This document shows, piece after piece, positions 17,898 through 28,098 of a DNA stretch of 64,000 nt. Source of the DNA: Apiosordaria backusii. Taxonomy: Eukaryota; Ascomycota; Sordariomycetes; Sordariales; Lasiosphaeriaceae. Positions within the stretch are counted from its first letter, which is position 1, and each line of letters begins with the position of its first letter. The notes below the pieces were generated by a model. That model was not told where the DNA came from and did no database searches. It worked only from the letters and a program-made list of their open reading frames with translations. The position numbers and the translations under genes were made by a program. The stretch covers positions 1,364,001 through 1,428,000 of the forward strand of contig JAUKTV010000009.1 in NCBI GenBank assembly GCA_030549205.1, in the 5' to 3' direction.

Positions 17898-20479
17898 AAA
17901 GCTTCCTCCTTTGGGGATGCCTTGTACGAAGACACGATCACGAAATCCAGGATCCATGAGCTTCAGTTTCTCTTATTGTTCCTTGTCGAGAATCGACCCG
18001 GGACATACATAATCTTTGTCACAAATAGAAGCAAGGGTGTTTTCGTCCCCTTTGCGTTGTTTCTAGTATATTCACACCATCCTTGTTTGCATAGCCGTCG
18101 CAACATTTGAAAGGGGATTACAGGCACACATCTCTTTCTCAATATCATTACTTTTTCTCTCTTTTGCGAGAGATGTTCACATATTAGCGGCTGTAGCAGG
18201 CATCAGCGTTTCACTTCTTTTCGGTGCGAGTCCGGTTGTCCCATGCGGTTGTCACCTTGCTCCGTGACGAGGGAGGCTATTTGATCCTTCGAGGACGTAC
18301 TTTCTGGTCTGAAGCTGATGATAAAAAGTGGGCAATGAAGATGTAGGGGCTTAAGGGGGCCGGGAAGGGTTTGGAGTACCGGTTTTGAATAGGATTGTAA
18401 TAATACAACATTACACATAACAAAGGGACTTTTTACACGGTGTATCATGTAGGGGAGTATCTTTGTTACTACCACGACATAACATATACATAGACATTGT
18501 TGCTACCTACAGTCGTTTTGGTTTCTTGATTCACGAAATATGAACTGCGCGGAGGATAGTGAGAGTCAATACTCGATGAAGGCTCCAGGTCGAGCAAGAC
18601 AGGACAAGTAACATTGATGAGTCTGGTCATCGAGCTCCGGGCCCTTTCATCTCATCTCGGCAGGTTTCACAGAGCCTGAGGGGGGTGGAACACCAGATTG
18701 CGCAGCTGTCAAATTTGATGTTGTGTGACGAGGCGTTTGTGTCTCTGATGAGCGGAAGTGATGTGTGGAAGTGTGAAGACATACCGAGGCTCGGCGGTAT
18801 TTCTATCGTTACGGTGCCTGGATTGTGGAACGTTGATATTATGAGGGTTTGAGTCTCGGCCGAGTGGACGATATATTGGTTGAAAAGATTAAGGGGGGTT
18901 CGAATACTGTCCAAGGGGAGGCTTTGTTGGTGGGAAAAAGAGAAGTGAACGTCACATGAAACTCAATGGACTTGACTCGGAGAATAATCTAGAGGGAAAT
19001 GTAACCGAGGTGGAGGAGAGGAATGAATGATATACGTGAGTGAAGTTGAGGTCTCACGAGGCTGAAAAGACTTTGTCAGATCTTGGGTGGGCAGGGAGGT
19101 GACCAGATGAGGAAGGCGCACGGATCAATCCGTGTAAGTCGTTCCTGGCCCACAGACAGGCATTGACCAAAATCAGAGCGCTGATTCGTCAACTCTCAAG
19201 CGCCCAATCCTTGACGTACTCGATTGGCTTTGGCTTCTTCAACCTGGCGCAAAGAACAACGCTTGGAAAACAAACGAAACTAGTATGAAGTTTTGGTTTT
19301 GGTTTGTGACTTCCACATGACTGGCTCCTGGCTGTTGGAGTTGCGATCTACCAAGACTTTTCCGATGTGGTCTCAACCGTCTCAGCCTCCCACCTGATAC
19401 TTTGTCTGTTCGTTAAGAAGCAACGTTTCGTTCACAGGTACTGCCACTTATTACCCGCTCGATTCAAGGGGTCCATGGAAGGGGAGGAAGGAACACGCAG
19501 CGTTTGTTTCGCCTGGGTTTGTTCTATTCTGAGCGGCTGGGAGGTACCTGAGAAGAAGGAGAAGCTCCAGCTCTGACAGCCGCGCGTCGTGGTGTATGGC
19601 AGCTCGGGTTGCATGGGCCCCCTTGTTGCTGGTAGTCTAAGTTTCTGGAAACCTTACAGCTTGACCTCCCCTCAGCTTGGCAAGTATCACTCTTTTTCTC
19701 TTGAATGACTGACTGGGCAGAAACCCTCTTGATATTAAGTGTTGACTCTGTAATTAGGCGTCTCCGGGTGAGGATTCCCTGTCTGGCTGAACCAACATTC
19801 AACTCAGGCAGGACTGCCAAGTGGCCGAGGTGGAAGAGAACTATCCAATGTTTTGGGTGCGAGTGACACTCTGGCCCTGTCAGGGCTGGATGGATGAATG
19901 GATCGCGGGCTTCTTGAGAGACCCGAATGAGTGGGATGGTGCGCACATGCAGAAGTCTGCATTGGTGCCGAGAGGGTATTTGATCAGACTGTATCTCCTG
20001 TTTATTTTGGTGACCTCTTTTTGGGCCACGCTAGATTCATCCGGTCTTTACTCGACTTGCAGTCACATCTAGTGCATTCTCTCATTTTCATTTTCAAGAG
20101 GCCATTCATTATTCGAATTTGCGGTTGTCTCTTTCAGATACTGCTAGTGACTATCTAGCTTGTTGTCGTTGGTTCTCCTATTGTTGCGAAGGGGTTATTG
20201 TTGGTTGCTTTGCACAAAGGGGCTGCACCTCCTGGACAACAATACCTATTGTTCACTGAGAATACATTGTCCTGGTCTGTTTTTCTTCACTTACACCACT
20301 TTCGAAGGACCACTGTCATTTTCGATATTTACTTTCCATCATCGACGCACTGAAGGCAAACTCAACGCTCTTTAACACCACAAAAGACCGAGAAGCAGGT
20401 CTTCTTTACCAAGCATTCCCACATCACGATTCATCACCACATCACAGCTGAGAGGAAGGGGCTACACAACCTTATCGAA
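17898..20479. other. 2.6-kb intergenic region, no gene supported
   Basis: Only short frames without protein-like composition on either strand. It includes 3' sequence of the mannosyltransferase gene and a long promoter or leader for the GH16 gene, ending in a CA/AC-rich leader just before 20480. No RNA gene or repeat was recognised. Confidence 0.4.
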
Positions 20480-21556
20480 ATGGTTCGACCAAAATCAACG
20501 CTTTTCTCAGGAGGAGCTGTACTGGCATTTCTAGCTCAGGCAACATCAGCAGCTTCTCCCAAATACACACTCACCCAAGTCTTCAACTCCACCAACTTTT
20601 TCTCGGAATTCTCCTTCTTTTCCGACCCCGACCCAACCCATGGCTTCGTCGAATACGTGGATGCTCCCACCGCCAACCGCCTCTCGCTGGCCGGCTACAG
20701 CCAAGACGGCGTCTACCTCGGCGTGGACTATACCAATACCACAAAGACCGGCCGCAAGTCCACCCGTGTTACATCCAACAAGTCCTTCACCAAGGGTCTC
20801 TTCATCGCAGACATTGCCCATATGCCAGCCTCGGCGTCATCTTCTTGTGGCCTCTGGCCAGCTTACTGGATGTTCGGCCCCGACTGGCCCAATTCGGGCG
20901 AGATGGACATTCTCGAGGGCGTCAACACTCAAAAGTCGAATTCGATAACATTGCACACGGCCAAGGGGTGTGAGATGGCCAACACTGGCTCACTGTCCAG
21001 CACCAAGCTAACAAACGGAAACTGCGAGGGGAACACAGGGTGTGGGCAGTCCACGGCAGCAACGAACAACTACGGCGCTGGTTTCAATGAGATTGGCGGC
21101 GGTATTTATGCTCTGGAGTGGACCGATGATCACATCTCAGCCTGGTTCTTCCCGAGGAACTCAAACACCTGCAACTCACTAGAGTCTGCGTCTCCGTCCT
21201 CAGCACCAGATACAAATAGCTTCGGGACACCACTTGCAAAGTTTGTGGGAAACGGGGCGGGGAACTGTTCCATCCCAAGTCACTTCAAGAACCACAACAT
21301 TGTCTTTGACACGACATTTTGCGGGGACTGGGCTGGTCAAGTTTGGGAACAGGATGATACCTGCAAGGCGCTGGCAGATAGCTGTGAGGATTGGGTTGGG
21401 CAGAATCCAAAAGGGTTTCAGGAGGCGTATTGGCTGGTGAATGATATCAAGATTTACCAGCAGGTGGAGGATCCCTCAGCTGGACAGACAAATTGGGGGT
21501 TGGGGATACAGAGGAAGCCGGATGAGGAGAGAAGGATGAGGAGATTCGAGGCTTGA
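20480..21556 (+). CDS. Secreted GH16 endo-1,3(4)-beta-glucanase
   Basis: Single exon, 358 aa. The N-terminus is a signal peptide (MVRPKSTLFSGGAVLAFLAQ, cleavage likely near ATSA|AS at about residue 24). The catalytic motif is GEMDILEGV with Glu141 (nucleophile), Asp143 and Glu146 (acid/base), the GH16 E-x-D-x-x-E signature. It is preceded by the substrate-cleft segment GLWPAYWMFGPDWPNSG. Conserved cysteines and sequons (NST, NTT, NCS) fit a glycosylated extracellular enzyme. Its resemblance is to the fungal mixed-linkage/laminarinase-like group that hydrolyses beta-1,3 and beta-1,3-1,4 glucans, not to the Crh chitin-glucan transglycosylases. There is no GPI signal; the C-terminus is short and charged (DEERRMRRFEA). 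Likely roles are wall remodelling or plant glucan digestion. Confidence 0.9.
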   Translation: MVRPKSTLFSGGAVLAFLAQATSAASPKYTLTQVFNSTNFFSEFSFFSDPDPTHGFVEYVDAPTANRLSLAGYSQDGVYLGVDYTNTTKTGRKSTRVTSNKSFTKGLFIADIAHMPASASSSCGLWPAYWMFGPDWPNSGEMDILEGVNTQKSNSITLHTAKGCEMANTGSLSSTKLTNGNCEGNTGCGQSTAATNNYGAGFNEIGGGIYALEWTDDHISAWFFPRNSNTCNSLESASPSSAPDTNSFGTPLAKFVGNGAGNCSIPSHFKNHNIVFDTTFCGDWAGQVWEQDDTCKALADSCEDWVGQNPKGFQEAYWLVNDIKIYQQVEDPSAGQTNWGLGIQRKPDEERRMRRFEA

Positions 21557-22086
21557 TTTTCGTTTTATTTGTTTCTGAGGGTCTGGCTAGGAGTTTGGGG
21601 ATGGGTGGATGTCAATTTATAGACGGGTATAGGGTTTTGGGTGAAATAAAAGGATACACATATAGACAGGGTATGAATGGTTGGGTACATTGTGTCTTTT
21701 GTCTTCTGTTTGTATTTATCTACGCTCTTTTTACGCTCAAGAAGCCGCACCTCTTACGTTTAATCTCTGGATAAATGCCATACTCCCTCTCTTCATTGTT
21801 CAGTTTCTGTTTCGTGATTATGAGTAGGTGTGTAAGTGAGCTTTGATGGAGTGGAACGGCCCGGTGTCAGCTGTCAGGGACTGGCAGCTTGGCAAAAACT
21901 TGACCTGTGCACCTTGATGGTTTCACTCAATGGCAGTGCACGAATATCTGGTACATGATGTTCAAATAGTGAGTGTGAACATGGTTATGGTCATTTGAAG
22001 AGGGCTAACATGCCGCCGCTAGATATCCCGAATGGCATTATCTTTTCTTCATTTCCAATCGAAGGGCCTGAACAAAAAATGAGATC
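21557..22086. other. Intergenic, no gene seen
   Basis: About 530 bp: 3' UTR of the glucanase gene and promoter of the QRI7 gene. Nothing distinctive recognised. Confidence 0.5.
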
Positions 22087-23706
22087 ATGACCAACATGAG
22101 ACTTACTGTCGCCTTGTCAAGCAAGCCACTAAGATATGCCATGGGCACAAGACGGCCACCAATATCATTCAACAAGTGCCACCGATTCTTGAGCAGCGGA
22201 ACTCACAATAAATCGCTTCTCACTCTTGCCATAGAAACATCATGTGACGATACCTGCGTTGCCATTCTCGAAAAGGTTGGCCCAGCAGCACGCCTGCATT
22301 TCAACAAGAGGATACCATCAAACCATGTCGAGTTCAAGGGGATACATCCCACAGTAGCCTCCAGGACACACGAGATACAGCTGGCTAAACTGGTCAATAA
22401 AGCCGTACAATCACTACCAGAGAACATCAGCAATTCCCCAGAAGTTAAATCCCTCCCTATTCACAATCCCCAAACAGGCAAATCAACGCCACGACGTCTC
22501 CCCGACTTCGTCTCCGTGACCCGAGGGCCAGGCTTCCCTGGATGTCTCGGTATCGGGCTCGGAGTAGCAAAGGGCCTTTCCGTCGCCTGGCAGGTCCCTC
22601 TTCTAGGAGTCCACCACATGCAGGGCCATGCACTCACCCCCCGATTAGATCGCGCGTTACGGCAACCCTCCCCCCCCGAAGCCCCAACATCAAAAGAACC
22701 CGAACCCAAAGCGACTCTCAGCCCCGAATTCCCCTTCCTCACCCTCCTAGCCTCAGGAGGCCACACCCAACTCGTCCTCTCCCGCACCCTCACCTCCCAC
22801 ACCATCCTCGCCAACGTCCACAACATCTCCCTAGGCGACATGCTCGACAAAGCCGCCCGCGAGATCCTCCCCCCCGATCTCCTCTCCTCCCTCCCCAACA
22901 TAGCCTACGCCGCCGCCCTCGAAGAGTTCGCCTTCCCCGGCTCTACCACCACCACCACCCCTTCCCCATCACCATCTAACCAGCCTTACGAATACAACTA
23001 CCACCCCCCACCCACCCGCGCCCACGAAATCCGCGACCTCCCCCTCCCCTCCCCGCCCTTCGAACCAAACTGGTCTCTCACCCCCCCGCTCCAAACCTCC
23101 AAAGAAATGACCTTTGACTTCTCCGGGTTTGGAGGTCAAGTCCAAGAAATAGCCACTTGGTACCCCCACAGCAAAGTCACCAGGCAAAAAGCAGAGGAAG
23201 AGTCACCACCAGTGCAGCTTAACCCCAACCTGACAACCGAACAGCGCCAGATCCTCGCCCGCGCGACAATGACGCTGGCGTTTGAGCACCTCGCTTCAAG
23301 AATCATCTTCGCGTTAAGGGAGCTCCAGCCCGCTTCAGAATCCGACAAGAAGTACGGCACCGGCAGGTCAGACCTCGAGATGTTGTCGAAACTCTTGGAT
23401 AACAAGAAAATATCCACGCTCGTGCTGTCAGGAGGGGTGGCGTCTAACAAGTTTCTGAGGCATGTACTGAGAAAGGTCTTGGATGTGAGAGGCTGGCCGG
23501 ATATACAGCTGGCTGCTCCGCCGGTGAGCTTGTGCACGGATAACGCGGCCATGATTGCGTGGGCCGCGATGGAGATGTGGGAGACGGAGGGGGTGGAGAC
23601 TGATTTGGGGGTGAGGGCCATCAGGACGTGGTCGTTGGATGAGAGTATAGGGGAGGAAGGGACGAGGGGGGTGATGGGGGTTGATGGGTGGGTGAAGAGG
23701 AGGTGA
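22087..23706 (+). CDS. QRI7: Mitochondrial tRNA N6-threonylcarbamoyladenosine transferase (Qri7/OSGEPL1)
   Basis: Single exon, 539 aa. The basic, Ser/Arg-rich N-terminus (about residues 1-40) without acidic residues looks like a mitochondrial presequence. The Kae1/TsaD/Qri7 fold follows: LLTLAIETSCDDTCVAIL (first ATPase segment), VTRGPGFPGCLGIGLGVAKG, the metal-binding HHMQGHA (His177 and His181), FLTLLASGGHTQLVLS, and LVLSGGVASNKFLRHV. The enzyme transfers threonylcarbamoyl to A37 of ANN-decoding tRNAs; Qri7 does this alone in mitochondria. Two Pro/Ser/Thr-rich inserts (about residues 195-215 and 285-340) make it longer than yeast Qri7 (about 407 aa). Codon usage is very C-rich in the middle. 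It converges on the proteasome gene with a 230-bp gap. Confidence 0.9.
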   Translation: MTNMRLTVALSSKPLRYAMGTRRPPISFNKCHRFLSSGTHNKSLLTLAIETSCDDTCVAILEKVGPAARLHFNKRIPSNHVEFKGIHPTVASRTHEIQLAKLVNKAVQSLPENISNSPEVKSLPIHNPQTGKSTPRRLPDFVSVTRGPGFPGCLGIGLGVAKGLSVAWQVPLLGVHHMQGHALTPRLDRALRQPSPPEAPTSKEPEPKATLSPEFPFLTLLASGGHTQLVLSRTLTSHTILANVHNISLGDMLDKAAREILPPDLLSSLPNIAYAAALEEFAFPGSTTTTTPSPSPSNQPYEYNYHPPPTRAHEIRDLPLPSPPFEPNWSLTPPLQTSKEMTFDFSGFGGQVQEIATWYPHSKVTRQKAEEESPPVQLNPNLTTEQRQILARATMTLAFEHLASRIIFALRELQPASESDKKYGTGRSDLEMLSKLLDNKKISTLVLSGGVASNKFLRHVLRKVLDVRGWPDIQLAAPPVSLCTDNAAMIAWAAMEMWETEGVETDLGVRAIRTWSLDESIGEEGTRGVMGVDGWVKRR

Positions 23707-23937
23707 GATGTAACATGTGTGTATATACATGATGAGCTTGAAATAATCGATATGAAGGAAACATAGGTCATCAGCACATGATCCGGGAGAAGAACGCATC
23801 TCTTGTTTATCATACACACACTTCCTCTTTATTTCGTGTCTTGATTCTTGATTCATCGTCATCCATTACCGACGCCCCCAATTTACCCATTTCTTGTAGT
23901 AGTAAAAAGCAAGACTGTTCTCCCCCCCCTCCCTCAT

Positions 23938-24876
23938 CTAAACCTCCTCCGAGAAATCACTCGTAACATTGCTAAACTCCCCCTTCTCCAACTTCGTCTT
24001 CCAAAACACCGGGTTCGTATCCGTAAACCCGTGCTTCTCCCACCCACTCTCCTTGACATGATACAAATTGATAAACCCACCCGAGTACGCATCCCTGTGC
24101 GTAGCCGCCAGGATACTCCTGCTCCCCAGCTCCAACGCCTCCTCCACCGTCAAGTCATACCTATACTCCGCATCCAGCACACCATACGCAAACGTCTGAC
24201 CGGACCCGACACAAAACAGATTCCCCGCCAACCTCGTGCCGTCACTGTCAATGTAATACAGCGCCGGCCCTTCCTCCTTGGTCACACCAGCGCACATGGT
24301 ACCCATCGACAGCCCCTTCCCCTTGTACTGATAGACCAGATTGGCGAGGATCTTGCTCGCGGCAGCAACGGAAATCCTCCGCTTGTGGCGGAGCTCGTGA
24401 AGGCGGCACTGCATGCCCAACCAGGCGAGCCAGTACTGGCAGTCGGCGGCGCCGCCGGCCATGGTGCCGAGCAGGTCCGAGTTGATTTCGATTACCTTTT
24501 TGACCGTCTGGGAGGCGATCCAGTTGCCGGCGGTGGCGCGGGAGTCGGTCGCGACGACGATGCCGCCTTGGAAGCGGAAGGCGAGGGTGGTGGTGCCGTG
24601 GGCGATCTTGATGGGGCAGTGGGGGTTGGAGCGGTCGTCGGTTGCTGCGCGGAGCCAGGCTGAGGGCTGGGAGAGAGAGACGGTAAATGTCAGTATCTAC
24701 TCTTTAATATGATAGAGGAAAGGTAGTGAGACACATACCTGAGCTACGGGCGGCATGGCAAACTTGAGGGACAGGTTGGGAGTAGAGCCGGCGGCGAACT
24801 CCTCCTGCTCCTGCTCTGTGAACAGTTCATTCTGGGCGTAGGTCGGGCGGCTGTACCGCGCAACGAGGGTATCCAT
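23938..24876 (-). CDS. PRE2: Proteasome 20S beta5 subunit (Pre2/PSMB5)
   Basis: Exons are complement(23938-24666, 24739-24876). The 72-nt intron (GTATGT..CCCAG) is phase 0, giving 288 aa. Residues 1-70 are the propeptide; autocleavage at HG70|T71 exposes the catalytic Thr71 (TTTLAFRFQGG). The rest of the active site is present: Asp87 (ATDSRATAG) and Lys103 (QTVKKV), at the spacing of Thr1, Asp17 and Lys33. Downstream signatures include NLFCVGSGQTFAYGVLD and AATHRDAYSGGFINLYHV. This is the chymotrypsin-like subunit of the core particle in nucleus and cytosol. No yeast PACE element (GGTGGCAAA) was seen in the roughly 300 bp upstream. Identification is secure. Confidence 0.93.
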
Positions 24877-26285
24877 TTTGACTTGTGTGTGTTTCTGGGG
24901 TTGACGGTTTTATTCGAGGGGAATCAATCGAAGCCGTAATTCTTGCGATTGTCGTCGTCGATGAAAGGTGGGGTGGGTTGGAGTTGGTGGAGGTGAGGTG
25001 CTCGAAGTTGGCTTGTCAGGTCGGAGCTCAAGGCAGCTCCCGATGCAACGCGTTCAGCCCGCAGCCTTTGGAGGTCTGAGCTTCCACCCAGGTCGAGCCC
25101 CCACTCCCTACATACAAAAAGCTTGGCATCTGGATTCCGCCTTCCCCAGATTTTCAAGAAGTCCATATCCTGGTTATTGAACATTGACGATACATGTCTA
25201 GTCTCACATATAGCACTGCATTCAAGGCCGGCAATATCATGTTTGGTAATTGTCTTGATTATAATTATCATTAAGGCAGTCTCTTAAGTAGACTTATGTA
25301 CAACCAAATGAACTCCCAAACCTACTACACGTATTCCCTCGCTCCTTTTTGCACGCTTAACCCCAACCCTGGACAACCATTCATCAAAAGAAGCAAACAT
25401 TAGCAACGTCATCTCAAGCAGGCACGTTCAGCACGCTCATAACACCAACACCCGATATCGCAAAGGCAGCGGCGAAGTACACGATAATCAAGACACAAAA
25501 GAAATAGACACATTGCACGCACTTAAAAAGCACATAAAACACAAACCCCACGCTGAAGCAACACATAAGATCATAAAATCAGGAGACTCGATTAGGTGTC
25601 TCAAAAATGTTTTCGTCTCCCATGTTCCTTTTGTCTTCCCTATACTCCGTGTGACGGATGACCCAATTCCAAGACCGCCCAAATGAGATATAATAGTGCC
25701 TTGGAGGGTGCGAAGCTCCAATTTCCACCAGTCGGTAGTCCAAAGTCCGCAGCTCGCACCCTTAAACCAAATACACATGGCGGTTGAGTGATTTGCTCGC
25801 CTGCCTGCCATGCCGCGAGCCCATTGCCGAGTAGGTCGTCAAGCACAACCCTCCCCCTATTCCAGCCAGCCCAACCAAGCGAGCAGCCGATACAAAGAGG
25901 TCTGATCGCCTCCTTGATAATAAAAAGCAAAATGGTCTCAAACACCCCAGCCAATGCATATTTCGTTGTCGTAATTAACCCCTTGAAGCCAGAATTTTAA
26001 TAACCTTCCCCATGCGAATACAAAATGGCCTTGCTGTTTTTGTGGGATGATGATGGTGATAGTGATGTGCGAATAAGAGGTCCGCTTTTATGTCGTGACG
26101 TGACCTTGTGAATCGTCATCCGAAAACCAAAAACAGGGCAGAAATGGCCCAACGCGCGCAAATAATGTCTTTATCGTACATCTTAAAACTTCTTCGGACT
26201 GGGGCGAAATCGATGGGTATTAAGCGCAACCTCCTTCTGGAAAACACAGGATTGGTTAATAAGAAAGGTCTCGCCACAAAGAGTA
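24877..26285. other. Intergenic region with one small hydrophobic frame
   Basis: About 1.4 kb between the proteasome gene start and the REG1-like gene end, both on the minus strand. Other than the 50-codon hydrophobic frame at 25414-25566, nothing gene-like was found. Confidence 0.4.
25414..25566 (-). CDS. Candidate 50-aa membrane microprotein
   Basis: A short frame (ATG at 25566, TGA at 25414-25416) encodes an almost continuous hydrophobic, Cys-rich stretch: MCCFSVGFVFYVLF, KCVQCVYFFCVLIIVYFAAA, then a Gly/Val tail ending NVPA. It would make one long or two short membrane helices. It could equally be the last exon of a spliced gene whose upstream exons I cannot find, or chance translation of U-rich sequence. 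No homologue is recognised. The ordered Cys/aromatic pattern and lack of charged residues (one Lys) are the only support. Confidence 0.25.
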   Translation of the reverse strand: MCCFSVGFVFYVLFKCVQCVYFFCVLIIVYFAAAFAISGVGVMSVLNVPA

Positions 26286-28098
26286 TTATTTCCTCCACCC
26301 AACATTCCAGATAACGTGGGCAATATCCCGGGCCGTATTTACCGTGTCAATGACCCGACCGATGAGGCCGGTTCCGCTTGAGGATTCCGAATCTCCCTCT
26401 TCGTAGGGCATAAACATTCCGGACGGGGTTCGTCGCATTCCGACTGGTTCCGCGGAAAGACTTGATGTCGAGGTCGACCGGCGCAACCCAGAACCACATT
26501 CACCAAAACCTGCCCCGAGGCCTGTGTTGGTGCTCTTGTTCTTGCTGCTGAACCGGACAGGCTCCTCCTCATCGTCATCACTGTCATCGTCATCGCTCGC
26601 AAAGAAGAGCTTGCCGGACTTCTTGGATGGCCGCAGCGTCTCTTGAGAGGAAGAGGGAGACACGGGTGAGTTCTTGTATATCCCCGTGCTGTGCTTCATG
26701 GCCGTCTCCGTCGGTTCCGGTGTGTCGTCCCGATATTTCAGCGTGGTGGAAGGCAACATGGCAATGGTTTTGCTCTCCATGTTGCCCGTGTGGCTCGCGG
26801 CCCTCCTCATGGTCGGTCTCCTCTTTTTGATTGTTGATCGTTTCATCATAATGGCGCCGTCATCAGAGTCGCTATCATAACGAACTGGCTCGTCGTCCTC
26901 GTCATCATCCCCCTTGATCTCTACCGCGATGCATTGCTCCACCTGCTCGTTGAAGTGAATATGCTTCTTCTCACCAAATGGAGAGGTTATGCCTGACGAC
27001 CTAGTGGAGGGAAAAAGGCTGGTGCCGTCATGGCTGACCCCCCGCGAGGAGAACGGAAAGGTCACAAAGTCGGTGGTGGCTCTCTCAAGTCCTGGTCGTC
27101 GGCCAGTTCGCTTCAGACCCCCCTTTTGCTGAGCCTGCACTGCCGCGGCGGCTTGCTTGACCAGTGACGATGTCGACAGTGACCTTTGAAGCATGATTTC
27201 TGACATGGTTCTCTTTTTCAGAATAGGCTTCTTCCTTTCCTGCGAATTCGATTTCGATAACCGCGAGCTCGAGTTCTTCAGGCGTGTGTTCGACAGCGAA
27301 TGACCGGACTGTAATGGACCATAAAGCCATGTTACGTCGCAGTCCTTGAGCCTGTTCCATATTAGGAATTGGAGTCAGAAAAATGCCACTTTTTACGTAC
27401 CAATTAAGCGTCTCAGGCGAGACCGTGCTCAGCTTGTTCTTCGCCTTCATCCACGTTCGCCACGAAGCATTTTCCAGCCGCGCAGAATCGCTGTAGTCGC
27501 CTCTTCTTGAAACAATCAGCTTCCACGACGACCAGATATCCTCTTCACGCCAGTTATGCGAAAGGTAGTCAACATGTCGAGAGGGCCTGACTTTTAATGA
27601 GATGTCATCCTCGGCTCTCTCTGATATGTCGGGGGTTCCCGGCCGCGAGGTGGCTGCTGAATTCTCATCGTCGTTTGGTGACGAAGAGTATGAATAACCT
27701 GCCTGGGGACTTGGTGCAGGCTCGGACACCTCGATGCGGCCGAAATAATCACCCCTCTCCTCGTATTGCGGGAAAATGATGTCGTCCTCTGAAGTTACCG
27801 ACCCCACATGTCCAACCTCTTCACAGTCTGACACCAAGGAAAATTTTGCCCCAGTCTTGGGCGAGCGCAGCTGATCTGGGGAGTCGATGCGAACAATTCG
27901 TGGAGAAGAGGGCGTGGAAGACACGCTCGAGCTTGAATAACTCCTCGTTGACTCTGGGTAAAGATCTGCTAACCTCGAAGTGGAGGATGAAGTATGAAAC
28001 CCAGAATTTTTGGTGCCAAATTTTGGTTGCGAGTGAGAGCGGCGCAACGTTGACGCAGAGAAATAGTTATTCTCTTCGGACGAAATAACCACGGCCAT
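26286..28098 (-). CDS. REG1: PP1 regulatory subunit, Reg1/Hex2 type
   Basis: Exons are complement(26286-27351, 27401-28098). The 49-nt intron (GTACGT..ACAG, phase 2) joins SPETLNW to LKDCDVTWLYGPL, giving 587 aa. The start MAVVISSEENNYF is the first ATG in frame. The conserved DUF1752-type block lies around residues 165-245 (VDYLSHNWREEDIWSSWK, SWRTWMKAKNKLSTVSPETL, DVTWLYGPL). A downstream KKHIHFNEQVEQCIAV resembles the PP1-docking RVxF-like motif of Reg1 proteins. The remainder is disordered, with acidic DDDDSDDDEEE runs and Ser-rich tracts. In yeast, Reg1 brings Glc7 phosphatase to Snf1 and mediates glucose repression. A similar role in carbon signalling is expected from homology. No membrane segment. 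Confidence 0.85.
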
